Positions 12,595 through 25,959 of a stretch of 64,000 bases of DNA are shown piece after piece. A program made the translations under genes and the position numbers. Position 1 is the first letter of the stretch. Each line of letters starts with the position of its first letter. The stretch is from Cichorium intybus (taxonomy: Eukaryota; Streptophyta; Magnoliopsida; Asterales; Asteraceae): the NCBI GenBank assembly GCA_023525715.1, contig CM042012.1:35164151-35228150 (forward strand), read 5' to 3'. The notes beneath the pieces were generated by a model, which worked only from the letters and a program-made list of their open reading frames with translations, was not told the origin of the DNA and did no database searches.

Positions 12595-13772
12595 ACATCG
12601 ATAGTAAATGGTCGGGCCGACGTCAAGACCACACAGTCCCAAAAAGATTTTCTGTTTCGACCCCAAATCAAATATTTGCACATCTAGTGAGAAGTAGATT
12701 AAATTTATAAGTTTATGGATTAATGGAAGTGCAATGAAATGTAAGTAGAATGAGCTCAACTTTTGTCGATCTTATCTTTAGCTTCGGGAGGAGTCATAAT
12801 GACGACGTGCAACGTAAATAAAGCTATTGACAGATTCCACGTTACAACAAATGATCCACGACGATTTGACCAAACTATCAACCTAACTTGCTTTGTTCAT
12901 CACCCAAATTCAGCTAAAGTATCTTCTTATAAGATGTTTAGTTCTTTTTATCTCTATTTTACAAGATACTTTTTAAAACTACTTTTATAGTTTACACCTA
13001 CGAGACTTAAACTCTCAATTACTCAGACTAAGAGACACCTAAATAAAACATGGATACCGTTGTGATATTAGCTCTTTGGTCATTTTATAGTATATTTCAT
13101 GAAATCAGTGATTTAGTCATTCACTTGTTATACAATTCAAAAACAAAAAATTAACTCTAAGCACTGTATTTGTTAATCACACGTTGGTTATTTTCCAAAT
13201 ATTACAAAATACTAATCTCGAAACATGTATAGACACTGTGTCTGTTAACGTTCTACGTCAAACTAACCTAAAAATCCACATGACTTATCGATTTTCTTTT
13301 AGTTTCAGTTATTATTCAGGGGTGGGGAAAATGACATACGTCACTATTGATGGTGAGTTGACCTCAAACGCTCCTAACCTTCAATCAAATCAAATATCAA
13401 ATCCAATTGATTTTCCACCCTATCATAAATGAATTATTTGCATTAATTTCCATTTTCACTTTTGGTTACATGTTTTGCAATTTTTAGCATTTTCAAGTTC
13501 GTGGGATGGGACACATTCCCATTCCCCATTCCATTTTTTCCCCAAAAAAACCCAAACCACAAAGATCCTAAATTCAAATTCAATTGACAGATTTCTCAAC
13601 CACGACACATACCATCCAAACACCCTCTATCTTTGTTATTGTTCGGTTTTTAAAAGTCGTACTCTCGTAGCATTTATTTACATACGTAAAAGCTTGATAA
13701 CAATAAGGGTCATAAAGTACTAATAATAATCCTACACATAGATTTGTATGTTCATGTTTAACACAATTCGGA
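12595..13772. other. intergenic region downstream of the NAC gene
   Basis: AT-rich, no convincing gene. The part near 13500-13770 is expected to hold the 3' UTR and polyadenylation region of the NAC gene, but I cannot place the cleavage site. Confidence 0.4.
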
Positions 13773-16700
13773 TCATAGAGTTGGTAGCATCAACTGATTA
13801 AACCCGACCCTGTCAAATGACACCATCTCATTGTTATGATCACTTGTACCCTCTGCTCCAAATCTTGTACCACCACCAATGCCACTGCCACCGACCCCGC
13901 CACCACCTGTGTTGAAATAGGCGTCCATTTCGCCAAGGCCCGGTTGCTCAAACGTAAACAATGGTGGAGGGGTGATAAAATCCATCCCCCACCGGTGCAC
14001 GTTAGCATCCGTGAGTTGTGTGATGCTAAAATGAGCCTCGGTTTTGCACTGTTTAGCAAGAGGGGCAGTGGGTTGATTTGGTAGGGGTAGGGGCTTAACC
14101 AGGGTAGGGTTAGGGGTGGTTTGGAGGGTTGGAAATGAGGGTAGGTTTAGTAGTGATTTTAGGTCTTGATCATGGATTTCTTGATGATTGTCACCAAATA
14201 GAAATGGGTTTTGTAGGGGTGGGGGGTTAGGGTGGTGCATTAAGGGCGTTGTACCTTCATGGCAGGGCTTTTTGGTAATTTCAGTGGAGGTAGGAGTTGA
14301 GGGTGATGGTTCTAATGTTGATCGGTGGTGTTTATAATGAGGGTAATTTTGTCCACCATTTGCTTTCTTTTCCCCTAATTTGTGAAATATTCGGCAAATC
14401 ACCCATTCATCCTGCAAAACAACGTGTAACTATATGCATCAAAACTTGTACCTTGAGGACCTAAAGTTAAGTTAAAGTAGAGATGTAGAATTGTAATATC
14501 ATTGCAATATATGCCAAATATATATTTATTTTGGTAGCAAAAGGGTTTATATTTTTGTCCCATGCCAACCTGATTCCACGCCCCTAAATTGCTAGAAACG
14601 CATTTAATAAGAAACCCTAAAGGCAAAACAGTGAAATGACATTTTAGTCCAATCAAAAGGTCAATCAAATTGTGTTGTAAAGTCAACCAAGGGAAAACGA
14701 CAAAATAGTTGCATAGAAGAGTTGTACTGTTTATGGTGTCAGAGCATATAGTAGTTGTACCTTACACGTGTGGCGATACGAAAAGTCACCATCAAGGCGG
14801 TACTCGTGCATGACCCATTTGGTTTTTTCCCCATGTGGGGCCCGACCCTTATAGAAAACCAGTGTCTTTTTCATTCCCAGCAGAGTCCGACCCGATCCAC
14901 TGCTGTAAACTTCCCGGTCCTTACCAGTTGCCTTCCAGTAACCCGCACCAGTGGCCCGGTTCGTCCTTAATCCGGTCGGGTACTTTCTGTCCCTCAAGCT
15001 ATAGAAGTACCATTCTCTTTCACCCATTTTTGCCGCTTCTACAGAAACCATGAGGAATGTTAGCAACCCACCTTGTACCACATGCATAGATCGTTGTCCA
15101 TAGGTATTTGGTAAAAATCATTAAATGACACAATAATGAGTTCAAATATATGACCAAATAATAACCCATTAAGGTGTATGAGTTGAGATTAGCTTCGTAT
15201 ATTATTGTATCTAGTTAGTACAATAATAACCCTTCTTTCTTTACTTGTAGAAGCCATGCATTGAAGTACAGCCCTTCTTTCTTTACTTGTTTTTCTTTAC
15301 TGTAAAAGTGCAGCAATGATGGAAATTTATCGAGTACTTAATTAAAAGGGGTTGGTTTTCTACAGAGGAAATCAATGCATAAAAAATTATAAATCGTGCA
15401 TAAATAATTGTACATTAAATGAGAACGTAAATTAGTCTGAATCAGTTTGAATTATTGGTTTGTACCCTATTACAGTTATTTCTCAATCAATGCACTTTTT
15501 GTTTTTAATGGGCATAGAAATGTCTTGAATGCATGGTACGCAAGTCCAACTCTATTTGCGTATGGTGCAACTCATATAGCAGAGAGTACAGTACAATACA
15601 GCAGACCCCCTTTAGTGCAAGTATAAAAGAAAGATTGCAAAGTTAGATGTGGCTTTGTCAGAAATGAATTTTGCTAGATTTTCTGGTGCAGAAAATAAAT
15701 AAAACCAATGAATAAATCAATAAATCAATTAATATTTATAAACATGGCAGGAAAAATTATGGGCCTAAAAAGCTGTCAGATGACCATTTGTTTACATAGT
15801 TGTTTGATGGATTCATAGTTTCCTAAGATGAATGTGCATCAAGTACTTGTACCTTGCAACCCTCATTGCATATACGATCAAGCTCGTGTTCTCGAAGGCA
15901 ATGGAGTCCAACGGAATAAAGGAATGTATGTGGAGATTTGTGTGCATGGTCACGAGTGTGTTTTTAATGGTGCAAAAGTATGAATATCTAAGTGTTATTC
16001 TTGATGAATGTGTAAGTTAAAAGGTGAAAGAGTATGTGTGTGTGTGTGTGTGTGACGAGGTTGGTGATTCATGTATTACGTAACTTGAGCAGTAAGGTGA
16101 GTGTTTGAGAGTGAACATGTGTGCATAGCTGTGTGTGTGTGTGCGTGTGTATAATGAAGTGTGTTTTTTATGGTGAAAGTCTGATTGAATGCGTAGTAAT
16201 GCGTATTGATGAGTTCTGAAGTGGGTGTTGGAGATGAAGCGAGTATAATATTTTCAAGTGTGTTTAATGGTGAAAATGCCCGTATCTTGTGCTTTTGAAG
16301 GTGGAAGTGTCCCTAAAATATGTGTCCAAATGTGAGACTATTCCTTAAGTGTGTATTTAAAGGTGACGATCCTTAATTAAGTGTGTGCATGTGAATGAAG
16401 TTCCGAAGAGCGTGTTTGAATGTGAAAATCCCCACAAATTTGTATTTGAAGCTGAAACTGTCCCTCAAACTTGTGTTTGAAGGTGAAAGATAGTGTAGAG
16501 TGTTCGTGCGAATGAAGTTTTAAAGTGGGCGTTTGAAGGTGAACGTGTGTGTATCTAGTTCTTAAGTGTGACGGTGAAAGTACCCTAAAATGTGTGTTTT
16601 TTAAAGTATGTTTGATGGTGAAAGTGTCCCTAATTAAAATGTGTGTTTGATGGTGAAGTTTATGAATGTGTAGTACCCATGTGCATGTGAAAAAAGTTCA

Positions 16701-17153
16701 GAAGTGTGTGTTGAAGGTGAAAGTGTCCCTAAAATGTGTGTTCGATGGTGAAATCAAGTGTCCTTAAACTGTGTGTTTGATGGTGAAAGCATCCCTAAAG
16801 TGCGTACTTGAAGGTGAAATCAAGTAGTGTCCCAAAATCTGCAATGTGTGCATAAAAATGAGTCCTGTAGAAGGTATTTGAAGATTAAACTATCCCTAAA
16901 TTTTGTGTTTTCACAGAACTTTACCTGGTAGTTCCCATGGTTCACAGCGGTTAAGATCAACTTCTGCAATGTCAACCCCACAAAAGCTTGAATTGAAGAC
17001 TTTAGACGCGAGATAGAACGTAATAAGCTCTTCATCAGTGGGATGAAACCGAAACCCTGGTGGCAAACCGCCCTGTTGTTCAGATTCTCTTCCTCCGGCG
17101 CCGCCGCAGCCACCACCACCAAGCTCACACAGTATCTCCTCTATCCCCAACAT
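13773..17153 (-). CDS. NAC-domain transcription factor (NAM/CUC-like), three exons
   Basis: Exons on the minus strand are 17153-16925, 15038-14761 and 14411-13773, with GT donors (GTAAAG, GTACAA) and AG acceptors (CTGTAG, TTGCAG). Phases join cleanly to give 381 residues. The N terminus starts MLGIEEILCELGGGG and is glycine-rich. The NAC DNA-binding domain spans about residues 29-180 with all subdomains: LPPGFRFHPTDEELITFYLA, EVDLNRCEPWELP, KMGEREWYFYSLRDRKYPTG, RTNRATGAGYWKATGKDREV, GMKKTLVFYKGRAP, TKWVMHEYRLDGD and DEWVICRIFHK. The C-terminal half is low-complexity (His, Pro, then Gly rich), as expected of a NAC activation region. It should act in the nucleus as a dimeric DNA-binding regulator. 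The MLxxEEILCEL start and FYLASKVF resemble NAM/CUC3-type NACs, but orthology is not certain. Exon/intron positions match the canonical NAC structure. No damage is visible. Confidence 0.95.
15039..16924 (-). other. NAC intron 1 with degenerate minisatellite
   Basis: A 1886-bp intron. From about 15930 to 16915 (+ strand) it consists of variants of a unit of roughly 30-45 bp built from GTGTGTTTGAAGGTGAAAGT and GTCCCTAAAAT. At least 15 TTTGA(A/T)GGTGAA-like occurrences are visible. A (TG)n run lies near 16036-16054. The second intron (14412-14760, 349 bp) is unremarkable. Confidence 0.8.
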
Positions 17154-17648
17154 GACGATGATTCAAGAATAGTGTAGCGTTGGATGGAGGAGCGCACGGA
17201 AATTTAAAGAGAATTTGGGATCATAAAGGCTATAATAGATAACATCACCTGAAAAAGGGTCCCATAATGGGTAAAAGGACAAAATAGAAAAGTAAAAAAT
17301 AGAAAGAAGAAAAATGGGTGGGTGGCGGGTTGATATTAGTCATAGGGCAAATTGATTCCATTTTTTATAGAAACCGTTTATTTGATTTTCTTTTACATAA
17401 CGAGGACAATACCTTATAAATTATGTTGATCGGACAAATTATTTTAAGAGGAGCCAGGTGATCATCTAAGATATAAATAATATGGGAATAAGACATGAAA
17501 CAACTCGTTTGAAATGTTTTATTCTAAGTTTCTCATCACTAAGTCACTCAAAAGATGATTGGGTAATATAAATACTAATGGATCATTAGACTGATAGAGT
17601 AAGAAAGGTGTTAGTTACTTGGTTAGGTGATACAGATTCAATGAGTCA
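17154..17648 (-). promoter_or_regulatory. upstream region of the NAC gene
   Basis: About 500 bp separate the NAC start codon from the MULE insertion. I see no canonical TATA box close to the start; a weak TATAG-like string lies near 17230. The proximal promoter therefore lies between the gene and the transposon, and anything further upstream has been displaced by 1.7 kb. Confidence 0.4.
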
Positions 17649-18098
17649 AACTTTTAAGACAAAACTTCATAAATGGTCCCTGTGGTTTCAAAAAAAATCT
17701 GGTTTGGTCCCTAACTTTCAAAAACCTCACGCCTAGTCCTTGTGGTTTCAAAACTTTTGTTGGATGGTCCCTGAAGCTAACTCCGTCTGATTTTAGCCGT
17801 TTACTCACCTCACGTGCGTTTCATGTGAGGGTAAAAGGGTAATTCCAGGTACGAGGAAGTTAGCTGTTGATCAACACCTTTTTTACATTAAACATAAGAC
17901 CACATACTGTCCATTACACCGAAATGGTTTAACAAAAACCGCACAAAAACCACCATTTCAACACCATACACTGATTACCCACAAACACCAACCACATATT
18001 TTACAGGACACTAACAAGGAACATCTAAACAAACACCATTACCCTAAACCACAAAAACCACCATTCCCACAAAAACCCACAAACACCAAACACATATT

Positions 18099-18410
18099 TT
18101 ACTCAACGTGAAACTCATATTCAATGAGCTTGATTTTACCATGGTAGTTGGACAAGTCGGCTTTCATCAGTTCCAGCAAGTCATCGAGAACCCTCATCAT
18201 TTTGACTGCACTTTCTTGGCTTTCCTCCAGCGTTTTCGTAGCCACAACGAAGTTCATGTATCGTGGTAATGTCTCCAAGTCATCAGATAGATTGTCTCTG
18301 AAAGTGTAATCTCCTTCTAGCGTGTTCTGCAACTCCTTGACAAGCCGCATGTTGTTTTCAGTTTTCTTGATTAGGGTTGCGAGCATGGCGTGGAGATCCA
18401 TTCCTTTCAT
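18099..18410 (-). CDS. small coiled-coil-like protein of unknown function, MULE passenger
   Basis: A 103-residue intact frame starting MKGMDLHAMLATLIKKTE. It is mostly helical, with heptad-like leucine/isoleucine spacing (LATLIKKTENNMRLVKELQN; later MMRVLDDLLELMKADL) and many charged residues, so a short coiled coil is likely. There is no signal peptide or membrane segment. A TATATAA box on the minus strand at 18487-18481 lies about 70 bp upstream of the ATG, giving the gene its own promoter. I do not recognise the family. The intact frame and TATA box argue that it is a real gene, but function is unknown. Confidence 0.6.
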   Translation of the reverse strand: MKGMDLHAMLATLIKKTENNMRLVKELQNTLEGDYTFRDNLSDDLETLPRYMNFVVATKTLEESQESAVKMMRVLDDLLELMKADLSNYHGKIKLIEYEFHVE

Positions 18411-18480
18411 CTTGGCAGGGGAGGAGATTGTATGTTGTTAGCTGATGAGATTGTATGTCATAGAGAAAGGTAATGGTTTC

Positions 18481-18487
18481 TTATATA
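18481..18487 (-). promoter_or_regulatory. TATA box for the 103-residue gene
   Basis: Minus-strand TATATAA in the context CTATATAAGA, at a plausible distance (about 70 bp) from the start codon at 18410. Confidence 0.6.
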
Positions 18488-18782
18488 GAAATGAATATGT
18501 TAGACGATTAATGGCTCAATTCAATGTGGATTCACCTGTCATAATGGCTGAATTAAATGTTCATCAGGCGAAAAGACGTATAGCCGCAACTGGAAGATAG
18601 CAATGATGTCTAAGCTATTACTTACTTGGAAATTAATACCAAAATTGGAATTCATTCATACAAACGTAAATGTTCACATTATACATAATAACATTAGATT
18701 CTAATAACATATTTCTAAGATATTACACCCAAAAACCTCCATTTTCTTAGACCACGATTACCCACTGACTAAGTCAACCACT

Positions 18783-19049
18783 TTACTGATACAGATAGTA
18801 ACCCAAGAATAAAACCCAAGAACATATTATCACCATTTTCATCTTCCAGACCTTTGCTTCCAATCGATTCATTGCTCTAAGCAATCCTGGGATCACGATA
18901 ACAGCCCTAGGGCACATCGGAGGGTCTGCCCACCCTAGGAACCCACATTTCCTTCCTGACCTTGAACAACTCCAAAATTGCCTACCTGGGTTTCGATCGG
19001 TCCATGATGTCACCTTCATTGCTCGACTTCCACATCGACATTTTTCCAT
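18783..19049 (-). CDS. GRF-type zinc-finger protein, MULE passenger
   Basis: 88 residues, intact. Residues about 4-45 form a GRF zinc finger: MEKCRCGSRAMKVTSWTDRN, then PGRQFWSCSRSGRKCGFLGW. Zinc ligands are the CRC cysteines, the C of FWSC and the C of RKCGF. The conserved DPPMCPRA and IPGLLRAMNRLE segments follow. The last 20 residues (MVIICSWVLFLGYYLYQ) look like one membrane-spanning helix. Plants have many short GRF-finger proteins of this build, often annotated as At4g04775-like; their biochemical role is poorly known, while GRF fingers in other proteins bind single-stranded nucleic acid. It lies upstream of, and in the same direction as, the 103-residue gene inside the same TIRs. Confidence 0.8.
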   Translation of the reverse strand: MEKCRCGSRAMKVTSWTDRNPGRQFWSCSRSGRKCGFLGWADPPMCPRAVIVIPGLLRAMNRLEAKVWKMKMVIICSWVLFLGYYLYQ

Positions 19050-19343
19050 TTGAGCTTGATCGAAGCGTTCTTCAAGGATTCCGCGTAGATAGCGATTGTT
19101 AAACGGCTATAATGAAACAAACCTGCTTAAATGGAAGCCCAGCCTGGAATTACCCTTTTACCCTCACATGAAACGCACGTGAGGTGAGTAAACGGCTAAA
19201 ATCAGACGGAGTTAGCTTCAGGGACCATCCAACAAAAGTTTTGAAACCACAGGGACTAGGCGTGAGGTTTTTGAAAGTTAGGGACCAAACCAGATTTTTT
19301 TTGAAACCACAGGGACCATTTATGAAGTTTTGTCAACTTTTAA

Positions 19344-20233
19344 TGAAATCAAAGGCCGCTTAAAATTAATGTACGTTGATGATTATAATATGATAAATGG
19401 TTTTATATGTATTCTAATAAGTTAGATTATAAATTTGATATTATAGTTTATGTAATGTATCTTATATGTAATGTATTTATACATTCAATGAAGTGATGAA
19501 CATTGTATGCCAGTAAATATATTCGAACACGAACTATTTTGACTTGTATAAGAAAAGATTTTTGATATCGGTCATGTAAGTGAAGTTGACCCAAGCATGT
19601 TTTGTGTAAATCTTTTATCTTTTTATGGATAATTAATATATAAAATATTACTATAGAGACTACGTATTTTTTTTATTAAACAAGATTTAGAGATTATATA
19701 TTCTATATTTTTTGTGATTTTTAATCCATTCTATCTATTTAACTCATTTCTGTTTCTTGAATTTTCTTTTATTTTAACCATTAAAAGAATAAACCATGTG
19801 ATTAAATATGAGAGAAGATCAGGATGGTGGTAATAAGTGTAACAAATGAGAAAGATGAGGGAGGTATAGAAATTATGCATGCGTGTGGGAGAAAGAAAAG
19901 AGTCAGGGATCAGAAGTAGGGGATTCAGAAAGTAGGTTTCTAGACTTTTACATGAAGGGGGGGCTGGTGCTACACCTATACCCTCACCGCACCCACCTGT
20001 GCCCTACCTTACCCTATGCTGCCCCTATCCTTTTTGTTATACAAACAACTATTCGGGTATTGAAATACTTCTTTTTGAAAACGACATATTTATTTAACAA
20101 AAGAAATTTTTTAATCATCAGATTCGTATATTTCAATAGGTATAGTTTTGATATCAATAATAATTCCTACAAGAAAAGTGATTTGTACAAAACAAATTTT
20201 TATATAGACGTATCAATTTATGTTTTTAAATTT
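19344..20233. other. intergenic; no gene seen
   Basis: AT-rich DNA. The 117-codon frame at 19883-20236 has no recognisable content. It includes a pyrimidine-rich, C-rich patch near 19970-20030. Confidence 0.4.
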
Positions 20234-20236
20234 TAA

Positions 20237-20513
20237 CGCTGAACGGAGTGGGCAAGAGAAGCACCGGCGGCATCCGAGCTGGCTTGCCGGCAGCAAATAC
20301 CGGGCCGTGAAGGCAAAGACTGTTGGCGGCAACCCTAAACGGCAGAAACATGGCGTTCACTATCTTCTTCTTTTTCTCTTCTCTTCTCATTTGTTCTCTT
20401 GATTGTTACCGATAACCCAGCCCTTAAGAACCTTTGATGGCGGTGAATATGTGGTATGTGGTATTTTTTTTGCTGATGTGGAGTGGCTGCCGGCGGCACC
20501 ACTCCGTTCAGCC
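20237..20513. mobile_element. PIF/Harbinger (Tourist-like) MITE 1
   Basis: The left end CGCTGAACGGAGTGG and the complement of the right end GGCTGAACGGAGTGG form the inverted repeat; only the first base differs. The 3-bp duplication TAA flanks it (20234-20236, 20514-20516). At 277 bp, with a GC-rich interior and no frame, it is non-autonomous. The ends are related to those of the elements at 41734 and 44809. Confidence 0.75.
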
Positions 20514-20516
20514 TAA

Positions 20517-21681
20517 GAGGTAAAATATGTAAAAATGAAAAATATATTAAATTGCTATTTAAGGAAAAATAAATAATAATATTTCAAAATGAAGCATCAA
20601 ATTAGTTTTTTATTATTAAATAAAGTAAGTAATAATGGACATTAGAAAAAAACATAGAGAAAATTTGGCAAAACAACAAAAATGTTCATGTTAATAAAAT
20701 CACAGACACGCGAATAATGAAAAATAAGTATTTGTCTTCCAAAATTATCACATCCGAATGATACACCTGTTATAACATACAAACAATTATAATTTTTTTT
20801 AAAACTAATAATAATATTATTATAATAATAACAACAACAACAATAATAATAATAATAAATATCAAAAGAAAAAAATTGAGATAAAACAAAATAATTTGTC
20901 AAATCAAAGAGTATATGGATTAAAAAATTAATTTAGTTGAAAACTTTTTTGATTTAGATTGATGTTAGGAGGTATAAAATGAATGGTGATCTTAAATAAA
21001 TCTCATCTATGTGTGGATGTGTGCGTTGTATGAGTTGATATACATACACATGTCATATTATGTGAGGTTTTTGCCAATACCTCAAAATGAAATAAGAGTA
21101 CTTAGCATAGTCCAAAATCTAAAGTCAGTCGTATCAAAAAAAATACATTAAATTAAAAACTTTATTTATTCATATTAAATTTAATTATTACATCTCTTAT
21201 TATTTATTGTATCACTTTTGATTTGATTTTTTTTTATTTTTTAGTGTTTATTTTGTTATTGTTATTATTATTATTACTTTTATTATTATTAGATTATTAT
21301 TATTATTTGATGATAATTATTATAATAATAAATATTATTTTTATTTTTATAGCAAAATACAATTTTGGTCTCTATGGTTTACACATACCTGTATTTTGAG
21401 TAAAAAACTTTAATTTTTTGACATGACTCATCCATGTGGTTTCCATTAGTTAGATATGTGTTTCTTAAGATTAACTTCGCCAATTGTTATCTGTTAAATG
21501 CTTTTAAAATAGCCATTATATTCTTTTTTATTTTCTTTGTTTTTGACATATTAATACGTTTCAAATGCCATTTGTATAAAATATTTACAAATGAAATAGT
21601 TTATCGTGAAAAAAGCTAAATGTTTGAGCTACCAATCACGACATAAATTACACAATTGGTGTCACCCAATTTAGTAATCAA
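20517..21681. other. AT-rich intergenic DNA with ATT repeats
   Basis: Trinucleotide AAT/ATT tracts occur at about 20805-20860 and 21252-21335. At 21350-21560 a stretch beginning AATTTTGGTCTCTATGGTTT resembles the GGTCCCTGTGGTTT repeats of the MULE ends, so it may be an old single TIR. No gene. Confidence 0.45.
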
Positions 21682-21756
21682 CTAGTGGGAGCCCGTGCTC
21701 CGCACGGGTTTGGAATCGCTGGAGCACGGGTCCGGATAAATGCTAAAGATAACAGC

Positions 21757-22640
<884 letters not shown>

Positions 22641-22678
22641 GTACCTCGTTGCTGCTCTCACGGTACAATCATCTTCCC

Positions 22679-22876
22679 GACAAATATTATACACAGAAGT
22701 GCTGATGCTAGCCCTAATTTGGAGAGTTTTCCAAATATAGCCTCGTAACGTTTTTCAAGCAACTTCCTAGCATTACCGACAAATATTACACACAGAAGTG
22801 CTGATGCTAGCCCTAATTTTGAGAGTTTTCCAAATATAGCCTCGTAACGTTTTTCAAGCAACTTCCTAGCATTACC
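22679..22876 (-). repeat. two 99-bp tandem copies, exon-like
   Basis: 22679-22777 and 22778-22876 are tandem copies differing at a few bases. On the minus strand both stay open and encode NARKLLEKRYEAIFGKLSKL then GLASALLCVIFVG. A third copy starts at 23433. I do not recognise the protein. The repeat joins directly to the captured DRG P-loop exon. Confidence 0.85.
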
Positions 22877-23689
22877 CTGCACAATATGATAATATCATCA
22901 ATTAAAGCAAAAATAGATTATTGTACTAAGAGATATTAGGTAAAAAAAATAAAGAAATGTCATTAATTTTATTGACTTTTAATAGTGAAAGGCATTACAT
23001 GAATCTTGTTAAACTTTTTGAATGAAAAGATACAATTAGTGACCATACGGAGTATAGTGGTTATTGGGAAAAGAACATGGAAATATACAAAAATAGAAAT
23101 CTTTATAGAGAACTTATAAAATATTTTAAGTAGCAAAAAATACTAAATAGAAAAAAATCACCCATTTCGCAAAATGGGTTTTGACAAAATTACCTTTCTG
23201 ACTATTTTTAGCGGAAAAAAAATTATTTTGCAAAATTATTAACATTTTGTGAAAATATAAATAACTTTGTAAAAAGAATTCTGAATTCTTCATATTTTAT
23301 GAAAATGCCTATTATTTAGCACAATAAAAAGAAATGAACGTGAGGACCACTCATGAAGTAATTTCAGAAAATTAAAGAAATTTCACAAAACCCATTTTTG
23401 CAAAATTGGGTCATTAATCTAATCCTCTTCCTGACAAATATTACACACAGAAGTGCTGATGGTAGACCTAATTTTGAGAGTTTTCCAAATATACCCTCGT
23501 AACGTTTTTCAAGCAACTTTCTAGCATCACCCTGCACAATATGATAATATCATCAATTAAAGCAAAAATAGATTATTGTACTAAGAAATATTAGGTAAAA
23601 AAAATAAAGAAATGTCATTAATTTTATTGACTTTTAATAGTGAAAGGCATTACATGAATCTTGTTAAACTTTTTGAATGAAAAGATACA
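22778..23689. repeat. 257-bp direct duplication
   Basis: 22778-23034 and 23433-23689 are near-identical direct copies 655 bp apart, extending from the 99-bp unit into the adjoining intron-like sequence. This is an internal duplication of the Helitron cargo. Confidence 0.9.
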
Positions 23690-23779
23690 TGAAATTATAT
23701 AAGTATTTGGAAACCTATTTAGGGCATTACAGAAACCTTAAATTAGAATATACATAAACCTCACTTGAATACTATATGC

Positions 23780-24440
23780 AAATTCTTCAGTTCCATAGCA
23801 AGAATATGTGTAATCTAAGTTGCTTGCACAATCAAATATAATAGGACAAAATGCTCTATCAAACCCCATTGCTTCAAGCTAAACCAAAAAATTAAAATAA
23901 AACTAAAATCCAATTTAGTTTATAATAATTGAAATATATATAACTCACGAGTTCAATGGCTTCACGTTCCTTAGGGGTAACAGTCACGACCTGTGGCATG
24001 GCAGCATGTAGATCTCTGAGTATGTTCCTGAAATTTTCGATTGAACCATCGCTCTAAGTGCTTGAAAGTGTATACATAAATATAAAAAAATTATAGAGTT
24101 AATTAATATGTACACATAGTTAAATAAATAAGTAAATACAAATAAATACCTGTGGGCTGTTAAGAAGAAATTCCAGGTTACCAGCAGGAGCATTTGTGCC
24201 CATGTCAGGAAGACCCTGGACCAAATGTGACAAGTTTATTATTTACAAGGTTTAAACAAAAAATGCTCAAAATATATAAATTCACAAACTACAGAAATAC
24301 CTGAGGAAAGAGGTCCAATGGGTTTAAATTTGGTCCACTTGAAGAGACACCTACTGGTTGTGTGTAGGTGGTGGGGGCTGAGCCGCCTGCAGACCTGGCA
24401 GTGGTGAAACTCTGAAGCTGACGGCAGTTCAGTTAGCTCC
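23780..24440 (-). pseudogene. captured RAD23 gene fragment
   Basis: Minus-strand exons match the C-terminal half of plant RAD23, a proteasome shuttle with UBL, UBA and XPC-binding domains. About 24350-24300: SSSGPNLNPLDLFPQ. About 24225-24150: LVQGLPDMGTNAPAGNLEFL and LLNSPQ. About 24065-24020: FQALRAMVQSK, the start of the XPC-binding domain. About 24020-23947: MPQVVTVTPKEREAIELV. About 23885-23790: LEAMGFDRAF, the start of UBA2. Most of the XPC-binding and UBA2 domains are missing and the reading is scrambled after each motif. It is a captured fragment beside the DRG cargo. Confidence 0.8.
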
Positions 24441-24499
24441 GGTATACCCTAACATGGTAAAATTTAGAATTTAAAATTTAAAATTCTTTGATTGCAGAA

Positions 24500-25955
<1,456 letters not shown>

Positions 25956-25959
25956 AATC

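Larger units (their letters stand above)
17658..19334. mobile_element. MULE with 192-bp TIRs carrying two genes
   Basis: Terminal inverted repeats 17658-17849 and 19143-19334 are nearly identical. They begin GACAAAACTTCATAAATGG and contain three spaced GGTCCCTGTGGTTTC-like phrases. The 9-bp target duplication AACTTTTAA (17649-17657, 19335-19343) is exact and diagnostic of Mutator-like elements. No transposase is present. Both passenger genes are on the minus strand and intact. High TIR identity and a perfect duplication suggest a recent insertion, about 500 bp upstream of the NAC gene. Confidence 0.92.

Noticed and set aside
14755..15053. + strand frames across NAC exon 2
   Set aside because: Shadows of the conserved NAC domain on the opposite strand.
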